From the NCBI RefSeq assembly GCF_011751075.1, contig NZ_JAALLN010000004.1:218525-282524 (forward strand): a stretch of DNA of 64,000 nt. The letters run 5' to 3'. Shown here one piece after another: positions 43,756-54,027 of this stretch; the stretch's first letter is position 1, and every line of letters begins with the position of its first letter. The notes under the pieces were generated by a model. It had not been told where the DNA came from and made no database searches. It saw only the letters and a list, made by a program, of their open reading frames with translations. The position numbers and the translations under genes were made by a program. The DNA comes from Flavobacterium poyangense. Its GTDB lineage: Bacteria; Bacteroidota; Bacteroidia; Flavobacteriales; Flavobacteriaceae.

Positions 43756-44493
43756 ATGTTATCATTTTTTAAATCAAAACCGCTTCTTAAAGATCTTCTC
43801 TCCGAAAATTATGTCGATATTCATTCCCATTTACTGCCGGGAATCGATGATGGCGCAAAAACGATAGCCGAAACTACAGCCCTTACCAAGGGTTTTCAGG
43901 AAATTGGAATTTCGCAATTTATTACAACGCCACATATCAAACGTCATTTTTGGGATAATTCGTCTCAGACAATTAGTACAAAGCAAAAAGAAACGGCACT
44001 TGTATTAGAAGATAGCAACGTTAAAATTCCATTTCGGGCTGCTGCGGAATATTTTATGGATGATTGGTTTGAGAATCATTTTAAAACTGAAAAACTACTT
44101 ACCTTAAAGGACAATTATGTATTGGTTGAGATATCCTATATAAACCCACCGATACAATTACACAAAACGCTATTTGATTTACAGGTTGCCGGTTACATCC
44201 CTGTTCTGGCACATCCTGAAAGATATTCGTATTATCATAAAAATTTTGCTGAGTACGAAAAGCTAAAAAAAACCGGTTGCCTATTCCAATTGAATTTACT
44301 GGCTACAGTTGGCTATTACGGTCCTCAGGTTACCCAAATTACCGAAGAGTTGCTAAAAAAAGGAATGTATGATTTTGTAGGGTCAGATGTGCACCATCAT
44401 ACCCATCTTAAGGAATTTTATAACAAAGTAAAAGTGCGCAACATTACCGGTTTAACCGAAATTATTTCGAACAATCATTTTTTTCGTTTCTAA
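43756..44493 (+). CDS. CpsB/CapC-type PHP-fold tyrosine phosphatase
   Basis: The protein has 245 residues. VDIHSHLLPGIDDGAKT (residues 20-36) is the first metal-binding motif; TTPHIKRHF, LAHPERY and SDVHHHTH complete the PHP active site. Family members dephosphorylate the tyrosine kinases that drive capsule or exopolysaccharide export. The adjacent convergent gene is a polyprenyl glycosylphosphotransferase, which agrees. An upstream non-ATG start at 43693 is possible, but MLSFFKSKPLLKD is the usual N-terminus. Confidence 0.88.
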   Translation: MLSFFKSKPLLKDLLSENYVDIHSHLLPGIDDGAKTIAETTALTKGFQEIGISQFITTPHIKRHFWDNSSQTISTKQKETALVLEDSNVKIPFRAAAEYFMDDWFENHFKTEKLLTLKDNYVLVEISYINPPIQLHKTLFDLQVAGYIPVLAHPERYSYYHKNFAEYEKLKKTGCLFQLNLLATVGYYGPQVTQITEELLKKGMYDFVGSDVHHHTHLKEFYNKVKVRNITGLTEIISNNHFFRF

Positions 44494-44646
44494 TAATTCA
44501 GATAGTAAAATGTGAAATGTGAGATGGGAAAGTAAGCCATTCATTAAGTTTTGTTTCTATAAACAAAATTTATCATTACTCAGACTTGCATTTCACTTTT
44601 CACTTTTCACTTTTCACAACTAGCAACTAGCAACTAGAATTATTTA
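44491..44646. repeat. TAATTAA-type inverted-repeat element, copy E (short, decayed)
   Basis: This 156-base element fills the whole space between two convergent genes. TAATAATTC at the left contains the stop of the phosphatase gene, and AATTATTTA at the right contains the stop of the transferase gene. Subterminal AAATGTGAAATGTGAG and CTTTTCACTTTTCACAACTAGCAACTAG show the relation to copies A-D, but the core is lost. Confidence 0.65.
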
Positions 44647-46062
44647 ATAAGCGTTCTCTTCTCCACTAAAAACATTGATAATAGTTCTGACAATAATTTT
44701 CATATCCAATAGCAAACTCCAGTTTTCGATATACCAAATATCATACTCAACCCGGTTTTCCATATCGATGAGTTCTTTTGTTTCACCACGATAACCATTA
44801 ACCTGCGCCCAACCTGTTATCCCGGGTTTTGCATATTGTCTTACCAAATAATTATTTATCAACTCGCTGTATTCTTTTGCGAGATTTACCATATGCGGTC
44901 TTGGTCCTACGACAGACATATCTCCTAAAAAGACATTAAAAAACTGTGGTAATTCGTCGACACTTGTTTTCCGAATAAAAGAACCAAATCGGGTAATCCT
45001 GCTGTCTCCTTTGCCTGCTTGTTTGTCATGTGCCAAATCATTGACATACATGCTTCTGAATTTAAAACACATAAAACTTTGATTGTCTCTCCCCGATCGT
45101 TCCTGTTTAAAAAAAACCGGCCCCGGCGATTCTATTTTAATAATCAGCGCTACTATTGGCACAAGCCATGGGAAAATCAGTAAAATAACAGCCAGCGAAA
45201 AACAAATATCAAATATCTTCTTAACAAGTCTGTTTGAAGCAAATTCTAAAGGTTCAGGCCGAAACATCAGAACAGGTGTGTTTTCATAAAAAACAACCTC
45301 AACCTTACTTGATTTAGTGTACAATTGAAAATCAGGTATGAACTTGATTCGAATCATATTCTGATCACAAATTTTAATGAGTCTATTGATTACTTCGACT
45401 TTATCGATATGAAGCGCCACATACATCTCATCAATCTTCTCTCTGTCGATAAAGTCCTGAATTCCGTCAAATTCTCCTAAAAATGGGCCTGATATATTTG
45501 GAGAAACTGCTGTTTTATCATCAAAAAAGCCTAAAAAACGATAGCCATAGGTTAAATCCTTGGCCAGTATTTTACGCATTCTTTCTCCGGTATCGTTAGC
45601 TCCAACAATAATCACCTTTTGAAAATTATAGCCGTTGGCTCTTATTTTCTTTAGAATTTTCATAATTATATACCTAAATATCATAATGATAAAAAAGAAA
45701 AACAAATAAAAGAACAGCAGCCTAAGTCTTGAAACGTCTTCGTATTTTAAAAAAACAACAAAAATCGAAACAATCGCAGCATGAATAAGGATTTTATTTA
45801 TAGTTCTTCGTAATATTGATTCGATGCGCTCAATTCGCACCATTCGGTATGAATCTCTGTAAAGCAACAAACCAATCCAGATTAAATTCATTAGTAACAT
45901 AACTGCTCTCTCTTCTTTTGAAGAAAGCTCCTGTAGATTTCCAAACCTCGCCAAGGCTGAAAGATTAATCGCTGCATTTAATAATAAAATATCAAAACAA
46001 ACAAACAAAAGTTTGAAATAACGGGAGATACGGTAATTGGAGAGCTTCTGTGAAATTGTCAT
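44644..46062 (-). CDS. Polyprenyl glycosylphosphotransferase (WcaJ/undecaprenyl-phosphate glucose phosphotransferase type)
   Basis: The protein has 472 residues. Four N-terminal membrane helices (about 15-145) precede a Rossmann-like region VIIVGANDTGERM (about 150-250). The catalytic domain (about 270-472) has a fifth hydrophobic segment, KIESPGPVFFKQERSGR, FKFRSM, SVDELPQFFNVFLGDMSVVG and KPGITGWAQVNGYRGET. It transfers a sugar-1-phosphate to undecaprenyl phosphate to start exopolysaccharide repeat-unit synthesis. No other glycan genes follow on this side. Confidence 0.93.
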   Translation of the reverse strand: MTISQKLSNYRISRYFKLLFVCFDILLLNAAINLSALARFGNLQELSSKEERAVMLLMNLIWIGLLLYRDSYRMVRIERIESILRRTINKILIHAAIVSIFVVFLKYEDVSRLRLLFFYLFFFFIIMIFRYIIMKILKKIRANGYNFQKVIIVGANDTGERMRKILAKDLTYGYRFLGFFDDKTAVSPNISGPFLGEFDGIQDFIDREKIDEMYVALHIDKVEVINRLIKICDQNMIRIKFIPDFQLYTKSSKVEVVFYENTPVLMFRPEPLEFASNRLVKKIFDICFSLAVILLIFPWLVPIVALIIKIESPGPVFFKQERSGRDNQSFMCFKFRSMYVNDLAHDKQAGKGDSRITRFGSFIRKTSVDELPQFFNVFLGDMSVVGPRPHMVNLAKEYSELINNYLVRQYAKPGITGWAQVNGYRGETKELIDMENRVEYDIWYIENWSLLLDMKIIVRTIINVFSGEENAY

Positions 46063-46630
46063 ATTTGGGGAACCAAGCTTAATCGTTTTGAATCTAAACT
46101 TAATAAAATTTTACTTACGCAAAGTACTATTTTAATTATACAATTCAAGATGTTAATTATAATAATCTGTTTAATTGTAATACAAATCGAAACCGCATTA
46201 CAGCTATAAAATGAAACCACTTGAGAATGAGCTGTCCAATTGTACGGTTCTTACCAAAAAGTTTCTTACTCTCATCGGCTATCTCTTTTACTTTACTTAC
46301 TCCTTTCCGAATTCGATCCTACAAGCAATTTGATTTTTATCAACTCTTTCAAAAAACATGCTCTAAATTGATAGCACAAATCTAATCCGAAATTACAGAA
46401 TAAAGGCATCTAAAATTACAATGAGTTAATATCCGCATAGTTTTAGTTTATAAATAATAATTCATCCCGCATAATTAGAAAAAATCTGACCTAATTTCAG
46501 TTCAGTAAAACACTGTTTTAATGCAAGAACCACAAAAAACTTCTACTTCTTATGTTAACTGACAATCTAAAATCAGTCTCTTAAATTATTTTTTTTTACT
46601 TTTAACTGACCTGATCGTAACGTTTACGCA
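46063..46630. other. 568-base divergent gap
   Basis: The gap separates two divergent genes and should hold both promoters. It is AT-rich. A 40-codon ATG-to-TGA frame at 46211-46333 (MKPLENELSNCTVLTKKFL...) has no start context or relatives I know. No dispersed repeat is seen. Confidence 0.4.
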
Positions 46631-47596
46631 ATGATAAAAACAATTTCACTATTTCTTTTAACCCTATCGTCAACATATGGTCAAATTTCGGGTTGTACAG
46701 ATCCGTTTTCTCAAAATTACAATCCGTCCGCCACATTAAATGACGGAAGTTGTTTATATCACAACTTAAAGATAAAACCGGAATACTCGATTAAATTAAG
46801 CGATTCTTTAAAAGAAACTTCCGGCCTGATTGCTTTTGGTAACCTGTTATGGACCCACAATGACGATCATGATACCACCGTTTATGGATTAGATTCTCTG
46901 GGAAAAATCAGAAAAAAAATTCTTCTTAACCACGTCGTTAATCAGGACTGGGAAGAGATTTCGCAAGATAGTACACATATGTACGTAGGCGATTTCGGGA
47001 ATAACTTGCGCGGAAACCGAACCGATCTGCATATTTTGAAAATAGCAAAAAAGTCCCTTTTAGAAGAAAGTCCAATTATAGATACTATTTCTTTTTCCTA
47101 TTCCGGCCAAAACGATTTCACAGCTAAGAAAGGTAACACAACCAATTTTGATTGTGAGGCCTTTATTGTATCCAAAGACAGTATTTATTTGTTTACCAAG
47201 GAATGGAGTTCTTCTAAAACCAGCATTTATGCATTGCCAAACAAACCAGGAAATCATATTGCCCAATACCAAGAAACTATCAATACAGAGGGCTTAGTAA
47301 CTGGTGCCACTTATTTGGAATCCAAAAAACTGATTGTGCTTTGTGGTTATTCAAAAACAGGAAAAACCTTTTTATATCTTTTATACGATTTTAAAGATCA
47401 TCTTTTCTCCAGTGGAAATAAAAGGAAGATTAATTTAAAATTACGTTTTCATCAAATAGAAGGAATAGCAACTCCGGATGGGTTACATTATTACCTGACT
47501 AATGAGTCTTTGGTTCGAAAACCGATTCTAAATGTTCCGCAACAATTGCACTATTTGGATTTAAGTCCTCTTTTAAATTTCTATCTGACACCATAA
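46631..47596 (+). CDS. Secreted protein with Cys-rich repeat and beta-propeller-like body
   Basis: The protein has 321 residues with a signal peptide (about 1-17). It is followed by GCTDPFSQNYNPSATLNDGS, a short Cys-bracketed module (about 22-42) common in Bacteroidetes extracellular proteins. The body has repeats with ETSGLIAFGNLLWTHNDD, VYGLDSLGKI, EEISQDSTHMYVGDFGNN and FDCEAFIVSKDSIYLFTKEW, which look like blades of a SdiA/phytase-like propeller. No T9SS sorting domain is present. Function unknown. Confidence 0.65.
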   Translation: MIKTISLFLLTLSSTYGQISGCTDPFSQNYNPSATLNDGSCLYHNLKIKPEYSIKLSDSLKETSGLIAFGNLLWTHNDDHDTTVYGLDSLGKIRKKILLNHVVNQDWEEISQDSTHMYVGDFGNNLRGNRTDLHILKIAKKSLLEESPIIDTISFSYSGQNDFTAKKGNTTNFDCEAFIVSKDSIYLFTKEWSSSKTSIYALPNKPGNHIAQYQETINTEGLVTGATYLESKKLIVLCGYSKTGKTFLYLLYDFKDHLFSSGNKRKINLKLRFHQIEGIATPDGLHYYLTNESLVRKPILNVPQQLHYLDLSPLLNFYLTP

Positions 47597-47621
47597 TTGC
47601 TAAAGATCAGAAAAAAGTTTA

Positions 47622-47806
47622 ACACGAATTACACAAATTTTCACGAATTGTTTTGTTTTACTTCAAACTAAATCATTGAATAGCAAGTACGAAACAGAAA
47701 AAAAATCCTTTTAATCTGTGGCCATTCTTTTTTTTACCACAGATTAAATGAATTAAAGTGATCATTTTTAAAATTTAATTCGTGAAAATTCGTGCAATTC
47801 GCGGCA
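47622..47806. repeat. Nested inverted-repeat unit 3
   Basis: Outer arms ACACGAATTACACAAATTTT and AATTCGTGCAATTCGCGGCA; inner arms AATCCTTTTAATCTGTGGCC and CCACAGATTAAATGAATTAA. Same arrangement as units 1 and 2. It fills the 304-base gap before the efflux operon. Confidence 0.8.
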
Positions 47807-47900
47807 AGCTTCTTTCTTGTGATCTTAGTAAATTTTACAAATCTCTCCCAAAATTATACAACAACCGCTTTAAAGAAGAGAACGACCTTTGTGCTCTGAT

Positions 47901-48308
47901 ATGAAAAAAGCATTTATCCTATTCCTCTCTTTCTTTTATTTGGTATTGTCCAGTGGCTTTACCAAGAACATTCATATTTGTAAAGGAATTCAACAGGAGA
48001 CTTACTTTTTTGCTAAAAATAAAGAAGGGCAACCGTGCAGCAAATGTGCCCGAAAAGATGGAAAAATACTTAAGAACTGCTGCAAGCATGAAACCAAGCT
48101 GGTAAAAATAACCGAAAAGGCTCAAAAAACGTCTACTGATAATCCTGTTTTAAAATATTCGGGAATTGCCTTGCCTTTCCATTTTTTTAAAATTGTATTT
48201 GGGTACGAACTTCCCCAAATAAAAAACTCCTCCTTTTCAGATGTACTAACAAGCATTCCGATCCGGAATACTTTACTCTACATCTACTATTGCGTTTACC
48301 GTATTTGA
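47901..48308 (+). CDS. HYC_CC_PP-like secreted protein
   Basis: The protein has 135 residues with a signal peptide (about 1-20). The motifs KNIHICKG (H25, C27), CSKC (46-49) and NCCKHET (60-66) match the pattern of the HYC_CC_PP family, with H-I-C in place of H-Y-C. These proteins are often found next to metal-export or outer membrane factor genes, and their cysteines suggest metal binding. The start is ATG 47901; the upstream TTG at 47889 adds four residues. It is the first gene before tolC, RND and adaptor genes. Confidence 0.75.
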   Translation: MKKAFILFLSFFYLVLSSGFTKNIHICKGIQQETYFFAKNKEGQPCSKCARKDGKILKNCCKHETKLVKITEKAQKTSTDNPVLKYSGIALPFHFFKIVFGYELPQIKNSSFSDVLTSIPIRNTLLYIYYCVYRI

Positions 48309-48386
48309 TTTTATACAATTGAATAAATCTGGCTCTTTTCAAAGAAGTGCCTAGGATTTCTATTGTTTAATTTTAAATATAAATGT

Positions 48387-49772
48387 ATGAAAATGCAATT
48401 TTTTGCATGGGTATTCTTTGGTTTTACCACAGTAAATCTGTCGGCACAAACCATAACACTACCCAATGCACTTGAACATGCTGTTCAAAATTTTGAAAAA
48501 ATAAAAGCCAAAGAAGCCTTGGTCTTGGCTTCTAAAGAAAATACAACGTATCAAAAAAGCCAGTATTTACCTGACTTTACTTTGATGGCGCAACAAAGTT
48601 ATGGAACCATTAATGCTCAAAACGGCCCTTTATACGGTTATGGTGGTTTGGGTGTTGCTTCTACTTCTATGCCTTTGCAGGAGCAAAACTGGAATGCCGC
48701 TTTTGGTTCACTTTATCTGGCAAACTTTAACTGGAACCTCTTTACTTTTGGCAAAATAAAAAACCAGGTAGCCATAGCCAAAGCCGATGAAACGGTTGCT
48801 CAAAAAGATCTGGAGCAACTGAAATTCCAGCATCAGGTAAAAGTTGGCGCTGCTTATCTGAACCTTTTGGCTGCACAACGCATCAAGTTTGTACAGGATA
48901 AAAATCTCGAGCGTGCCGAAGTGGTTGCCACTACAACAGAAAGCCGCTCTAATAGCGGTCTGATTCCCGAAGTTGATTTTTCTTTAGCGAAAGCAGAAGT
49001 TGCCAATGCCAAATCGGCGGTAATAAAAGCCTTTGATTTAGAACTTGATTACTCCAAAGCACTTGCTGTTATGATGGGAGTAGAATATCAAAAATACGAA
49101 CTGGACAGTTTCTTTACTAAAAAAATACCAGCGGTACTTTTGGAATCTTCAGTAACAACCGACAAACATCCTATTTTGGAATGGCAAAACAGTACTATTC
49201 AAAAAAGCATGCAACAAGAGAAATTGCAATCTGCTCTTGGACTTCCGTCAATTTCGTCATTTGGTGTGTTACAAGGTCGTGGTTCAGGTTTTGACTGGAA
49301 TTATGTTCAGGACAATGCTGCTTTTTCCAAATCTTATTCTGATGGTGTTGGTATAGACCGCAGCAATTATATTGTGGGTATTGGTATCAGTTGGAACCTG
49401 ATGAATTTATATCGTCAATCTTCAAAAAAGAAAGAACAAAAGTTCATTACGCAATCATTGCAGAAAGAATATGATTATATGAATCAGGAGCTCACGGCAC
49501 AACAAAAGCTGGCGGACGATAAACTAAAAAATGCCTTTGAAAATTTTAAAGAAACAGAGACACAAGTAAAAGCTGCTACTGAAGCCTACCAGCAACATAC
49601 AGCACTGTACAATAACGGATTAACCACTATTGTTGACCTGACACAATCTTTTTACACGCTCAACAGAGCCGAAATTGACTACGAAATAGCACAAAACAAC
49701 ATCTGGCAGGCCTTATGGATTAAAGCTGCTGCCAAAGGTGACCTGACTATTTTATTAAATGCTATTTACTAA
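48387..49772 (+). CDS. TolC-family outer membrane factor
   Basis: The protein has 461 residues with a signal peptide (about 1-20, NLSAQ). Two helical hairpin repeats and TYQKSQYLPDFTL, NLFTFGKIKNQV, QHQVKVGAAYLNLLAAQ and NNGLTTIVDLTQSFYTLNRAEIDY mark the outer membrane channel of tripartite pumps. The start is ATG 48387 rather than the upstream TTG 48363. It is followed 11 bases later by the RND pump gene. Confidence 0.9.
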   Translation: MKMQFFAWVFFGFTTVNLSAQTITLPNALEHAVQNFEKIKAKEALVLASKENTTYQKSQYLPDFTLMAQQSYGTINAQNGPLYGYGGLGVASTSMPLQEQNWNAAFGSLYLANFNWNLFTFGKIKNQVAIAKADETVAQKDLEQLKFQHQVKVGAAYLNLLAAQRIKFVQDKNLERAEVVATTTESRSNSGLIPEVDFSLAKAEVANAKSAVIKAFDLELDYSKALAVMMGVEYQKYELDSFFTKKIPAVLLESSVTTDKHPILEWQNSTIQKSMQQEKLQSALGLPSISSFGVLQGRGSGFDWNYVQDNAAFSKSYSDGVGIDRSNYIVGIGISWNLMNLYRQSSKKKEQKFITQSLQKEYDYMNQELTAQQKLADDKLKNAFENFKETETQVKAATEAYQQHTALYNNGLTTIVDLTQSFYTLNRAEIDYEIAQNNIWQALWIKAAAKGDLTILLNAIY

Positions 49773-49783
49773 AGCCTAACACT

Positions 49784-52700
49784 ATGAATTTAATACGTTT
49801 TGCCCTGCGCAAGCCCATCTCTATTATGGTGATGGTGCTGGGACTTTTGTTCTTCGGAATTAAAGCGACCAAAGATATAAAGGTAGACATACTGCCCGAT
49901 ATGAATCTTCCTGTTGTGTATATAGCCCATTCTTTTAATGGTTATACTCCACAACAAATGGAAGGCTACTTTACAAAAATGTATGTTAATATGATGCTGT
50001 TCACCAGTGGTATCGAAAGCATAGAAACCAAGAATACGCAAGGACTTACCTTAATGAAAATCAACTTTTATGAGGGTACCAATATGGGACAGGCGATTGC
50101 CGAAATCAATGCCTTATCCAATCGCTCGCAAGTATTCTTGCCTCCCGGTGCTCCGCCTCCGTTCATTATCAGATTTGATGCATCGTCACAACCTGTGGGA
50201 CAATTGGTTTTTAAAAGTAACTCCAAAACCAACAATGAGTTACAGGATATTGCCAATTTTACCGCACGACCATTTTTGATTAAAATTCCTGGGTTGACAA
50301 CGGCTCCTCCTTTTGGCGGAAGCCCAAGAACCATCGAAATCAATATCGATCCGAACAAATTGCGTACTCATCAATTGACTCCTGAGCAAATTGTAGAGGC
50401 CATTAGCCGCAATAATATTACTTCTCCATCGGGAAATATATATGTAGATGATATTAATTATTTAACTCCTACAAACAATACAATTAAAGAAGTTGCCGAT
50501 TTTGGAAATATTCCAATCTTTAAAAACGGTGTAGATAATGTTTATATCCGCGATATCGCAACGGTAAAAGACGGAGCCGATATTACAACCGGTTATGCCT
50601 TGATTAACGGAACACGTTCGGTTTATATCAATATCGCAAAATCAGGTAATGCCTCGACATGGGATGTGGTGAAAAATTTAAAAAAAGCCATTCCGATGAT
50701 CCAGAACAATTTGCCCGAAGATGTAACCATCTCTTATGAATTTGACCAATCGGTATATGTGATCAATGCGGTAAAAAGTTTGATTTTGGAAGGTGTTTTA
50801 GGAGCTTTGTTAACCGGATTGATGGTTTTATTATTCCTGCGTGATAACAGAGCGGCTTTAATTGTGGTATTAACCATTCCGATTTCGATTATCTCGGGAG
50901 TCTTATTTTTGAAATTATTCGGGCAGAGTATCAACATTATGTCGCTATCCGGACTGGCTTTGGCAATTGGTATTCTAGTTGACGAAAGTACCGTTACAAT
51001 CGAAAACATCCATCAGCATCTGGCAATGGGCAAAACAAAAGCCAAAGCAATACTTGATGCTTGTCGCGAAATTGCCTTCCCTAAACTATTAATTCTGCTT
51101 TGTATTCTGGCTGTATTTGCACCTGCTTTTATGATGACAGGAATACCGGGTTCTTTATTTATGCCATTGGCACTGGCTATTGGATTTTCAATGATTTTAT
51201 CGTTTATCCTGTCTCAAACCTTTGTTCCTGTAATGGCCAATTGGTTAATGAAAGTTAAAGCGGAAAATCACGAACATAAGGAAGACAAGTTTGATGCTTT
51301 TAAAAATCGTTTTGTAACATTTCTTCAATCTATTATGCAAAAACGCAAAACAATTCTGACTGTTAGTTTTGTTTTGGTTGCACTAGGCATTTTTATTACC
51401 TATAATGTTACAGGAAAAGATGTACTGCCAACCGTAAATTCAAGTCAGTTTCAGGTACGTATAAAAGCACCGGAAGGAACCCGCATTGAAAAAACCGAAT
51501 TAAAAATCAAGCAGGTTTTGCGCGAAATGGAAACTGTAATTGGCAAAAAACACATTGCTATTTCTTCGGTATTTATTGGTCAGCATCCTTCATCCTTTGC
51601 TGTAAGTCCGATTTACCTGTATAACGCAGGACCACACGAGGCTTTGATGCAAATAGCATTAAAAGATTATGAAGGAAACACAAACGATTTAAAAGAAAAA
51701 ATTCGACATCATATGAAAGAAAAAATGCCCGAGCTGCATTTTTCCTTTGAACCAATAGAGCTAACAGAAAAGATTTTAAGTCAGGGTACCAATACGCCTA
51801 TTGAAGTTCGTTTCTCCGGAATGATGAAAAAAATGAATGTGATGTATGCCAACAAACTATTGGCTAAACTAAAGGAGATTGACTATTTAAGAGATCAGCA
51901 AATTCCACAATCCTTAAATTATCCGGCTTTCGAAATTAATATCGACAGATTAAAAGCCGCACAATTAGGAATTGATGCTCAGGATATTGCTCGTTCCCTA
52001 GTTCCGGTTACAGCTTCTTCCCGTTACACCAGCAAAAATATGTGGGTAGGCGGAATGATGGGAATCGCCTATGATGTACAGGTGCAAACACCTCAAAACA
52101 TATTAACCACTAAAGATGAATTGCTTAATATTCCGCTGGGAAAAAACTCCGACCGACCGGTTCTTGGCGATGTAGCTACAATTACACCAACCAAAGTTCT
52201 GGGAGAAAGCTACAACTTGGGAACAATGGGTTACACCCCGGTTACTGCCAATATTCATAATGCTGATTTAGGCAGAGCCCAAAAAGATGTACAAGCAGCA
52301 ATCGCTTCTTTGGGAGAGTTACCAAAAGGAATAAATATTCAAATCTCAGGAATGGTACCCGTTCTGGACGAAACCATGAACAGTCTGGCTGTAGGATTAT
52401 TAATTGCCATTATTGTTATCTTTTTGATGTTGGCAGCCAATTTCCAGTCGTTCAAAGTTTCATTTGTAATTCTTACCACCGTACCCTTTGTAATATTAGG
52501 ATCACTCCTACTGATGAAAGCTACGGGCTCAACCTTAAATCTGCAATCTTATATGGGAATTATCATGTCGGTGGGAGTTTCTATTGCCAACGCCGTCTTA
52601 TTGATAAGCAATGCTGAAACATTACGAATGGAAAACGGAAATGCATTAAGTTCAGCCATTCAGGCAGCCTCACTCCGTATTCGTCCAATTATTATGACCA

Positions 52701-52933
52701 CACTGGCTATGATTGCAGGTATGTTGCCTATGGCTATCGGACATGGCGAAGGTGGTGATCAAGTTGCCCCATTAGGAAGAGCCGTAATCGGTGGATTAAT
52801 TGCCTCATCCTTTAGTGTATTACTGCTATTACCGCTAGTATTTGTATGGATACAAGGCAAAGCCTCTACACAATCCCCTTCATTGGATCCGGAAGACGAA
52901 AACAGTACATATTATTTAACATCAGAAAAATAA
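49784..52933 (+). CDS. RND efflux pump inner-membrane subunit
   Basis: The protein has 1049 residues, the standard length. FALRKPISIMVMVLGLLFFG is helix 1, SLSGLALAIGILVDESTVTI is helix 4 with the proton-relay Asp, and GIIMSVGVSIANAVLLISNA is the matching late helix. Two large periplasmic porter domains lie between the helices. The helix-4 motif is HAE1-like rather than the classic heavy-metal (CusA) form, so the substrate could be organic, but the neighbours point towards metals. It lacks the second Asp of some HAE1 pumps at this position. Confidence 0.9.
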   Translation: MNLIRFALRKPISIMVMVLGLLFFGIKATKDIKVDILPDMNLPVVYIAHSFNGYTPQQMEGYFTKMYVNMMLFTSGIESIETKNTQGLTLMKINFYEGTNMGQAIAEINALSNRSQVFLPPGAPPPFIIRFDASSQPVGQLVFKSNSKTNNELQDIANFTARPFLIKIPGLTTAPPFGGSPRTIEINIDPNKLRTHQLTPEQIVEAISRNNITSPSGNIYVDDINYLTPTNNTIKEVADFGNIPIFKNGVDNVYIRDIATVKDGADITTGYALINGTRSVYINIAKSGNASTWDVVKNLKKAIPMIQNNLPEDVTISYEFDQSVYVINAVKSLILEGVLGALLTGLMVLLFLRDNRAALIVVLTIPISIISGVLFLKLFGQSINIMSLSGLALAIGILVDESTVTIENIHQHLAMGKTKAKAILDACREIAFPKLLILLCILAVFAPAFMMTGIPGSLFMPLALAIGFSMILSFILSQTFVPVMANWLMKVKAENHEHKEDKFDAFKNRFVTFLQSIMQKRKTILTVSFVLVALGIFITYNVTGKDVLPTVNSSQFQVRIKAPEGTRIEKTELKIKQVLREMETVIGKKHIAISSVFIGQHPSSFAVSPIYLYNAGPHEALMQIALKDYEGNTNDLKEKIRHHMKEKMPELHFSFEPIELTEKILSQGTNTPIEVRFSGMMKKMNVMYANKLLAKLKEIDYLRDQQIPQSLNYPAFEINIDRLKAAQLGIDAQDIARSLVPVTASSRYTSKNMWVGGMMGIAYDVQVQTPQNILTTKDELLNIPLGKNSDRPVLGDVATITPTKVLGESYNLGTMGYTPVTANIHNADLGRAQKDVQAAIASLGELPKGINIQISGMVPVLDETMNSLAVGLLIAIIVIFLMLAANFQSFKVSFVILTTVPFVILGSLLLMKATGSTLNLQSYMGIIMSVGVSIANAVLLISNAETLRMENGNALSSAIQAASLRIRPIIMTTLAMIAGMLPMAIGHGEGGDQVAPLGRAVIGGLIASSFSVLLLLPLVFVWIQGKASTQSPSLDPEDENSTYYLTSEK

Positions 52934-52937
52934 AATC

Positions 52938-54023
52938 ATGAAACTAATTTATTATATCCTTATCGGAATTGTATTTGCATCCTGCAATTCAGAAAACAAA
53001 AAGGCCGAAAAACCAGGCGCGATGCCAATGATGATGCCCAATTTTGAAACAGTGTCTATCAAAAAAAGCAATCCTCTTGTCCCCTTAAAATTAGCGGGAG
53101 AATTAATTTCAGACCAGGAAACTGCTATTTATGCCAAAGTCAATAGCTATGTTAAAAAACTTCCCGTAGACATTGGTTCAACAGTAACAGAGGGACAAGT
53201 TATTCTTGTACTCGAAGCTCCGGAGATTCAGGCACAACTAGCCGCAGCAAAATCAAAATGGAAAGCGCAAGAAGCCATATATATTGCCACAAAATCGAAC
53301 TATGATCGAATGTTTAAAGCAAATGAAACAAAAGGAGCCATTGCCAAAGACGCCTTAGATCAGATTACAGCCAGAAAACTAGCTGATCACGCGCAATTGG
53401 AAGCAGCTAAATCAGCCTATCAGGAAATACAAGTCATAAACAATTATCTGGTGATTCGTGCACCTTTTAACGGAATCGTTGCCGAAAGAAATATCGATTT
53501 GGGCTCTTATGTTGGCCCAATGGGAAAAGGCTCCGACAAACCTTTATTGGTGCTTCAGGACAACAAAAAACTGAGAGTTTCGCTTTCTGTTCCAGAAGCC
53601 AATACCGCTTATTTGAATCTGGGAGATTCGATACACTTTAAAGTCAGTTCACTTCCTCAAAAAAAGTACATGGCAAAAATATCGCGAAAATCAGGCGTCT
53701 TAGATTTCAAACTTCGCTCCGAACGCATCGAAGCCGATTTAATAAAAATCTTTCCTGAACTAAAACCGCTAATGGTGGTAGAAGCAATGCTTCCGTTACA
53801 AGCAAAAGAAGCCACCTTTTTCATTCCGAAAACAGCTTTGGTGGAAAGCAATATTGGGATTTATGTAATTCGTGTCGAAAACGGAATAACGAAAAACATT
53901 CCTGTTGCCAAAGGACGTCCGTTAATGGATAAAATCGAAGTTTTCGGCGAATTAAACGAAGGAGACAACCTACTCCTAAAAGCTACAGAAGAAATAACAG
54001 AAGGAACAAAAATTAAAAAATAA
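52938..54023 (+). CDS. RND periplasmic adaptor (membrane fusion protein), lipoprotein
   Basis: The protein has 361 residues. The lipoprotein signal ends VFASC (Cys16), followed by a Met/Pro-rich stretch GAMPMMMPNF (about 27-36) that could bind copper-type metals. A lipoyl half-motif (VKKLPVDIGSTVTEGQVILVLEAPE), a coiled-coil hairpin (about 95-160) and RAPFNGIVAERNIDLGSYVG follow. It links the RND pump to the TolC channel. It starts four bases after the pump gene. Confidence 0.9.
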   Translation: MKLIYYILIGIVFASCNSENKKAEKPGAMPMMMPNFETVSIKKSNPLVPLKLAGELISDQETAIYAKVNSYVKKLPVDIGSTVTEGQVILVLEAPEIQAQLAAAKSKWKAQEAIYIATKSNYDRMFKANETKGAIAKDALDQITARKLADHAQLEAAKSAYQEIQVINNYLVIRAPFNGIVAERNIDLGSYVGPMGKGSDKPLLVLQDNKKLRVSLSVPEANTAYLNLGDSIHFKVSSLPQKKYMAKISRKSGVLDFKLRSERIEADLIKIFPELKPLMVVEAMLPLQAKEATFFIPKTALVESNIGIYVIRVENGITKNIPVAKGRPLMDKIEVFGELNEGDNLLLKATEEITEGTKIKK

Positions 54024-54027
54024 AGCA

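Noticed and set aside
46211..46333. 40-codon ATG-to-TGA frame in the divergent gap
   Set aside because: No promoter box, terminator or recognisable protein pattern; a frame of this length is expected by chance.
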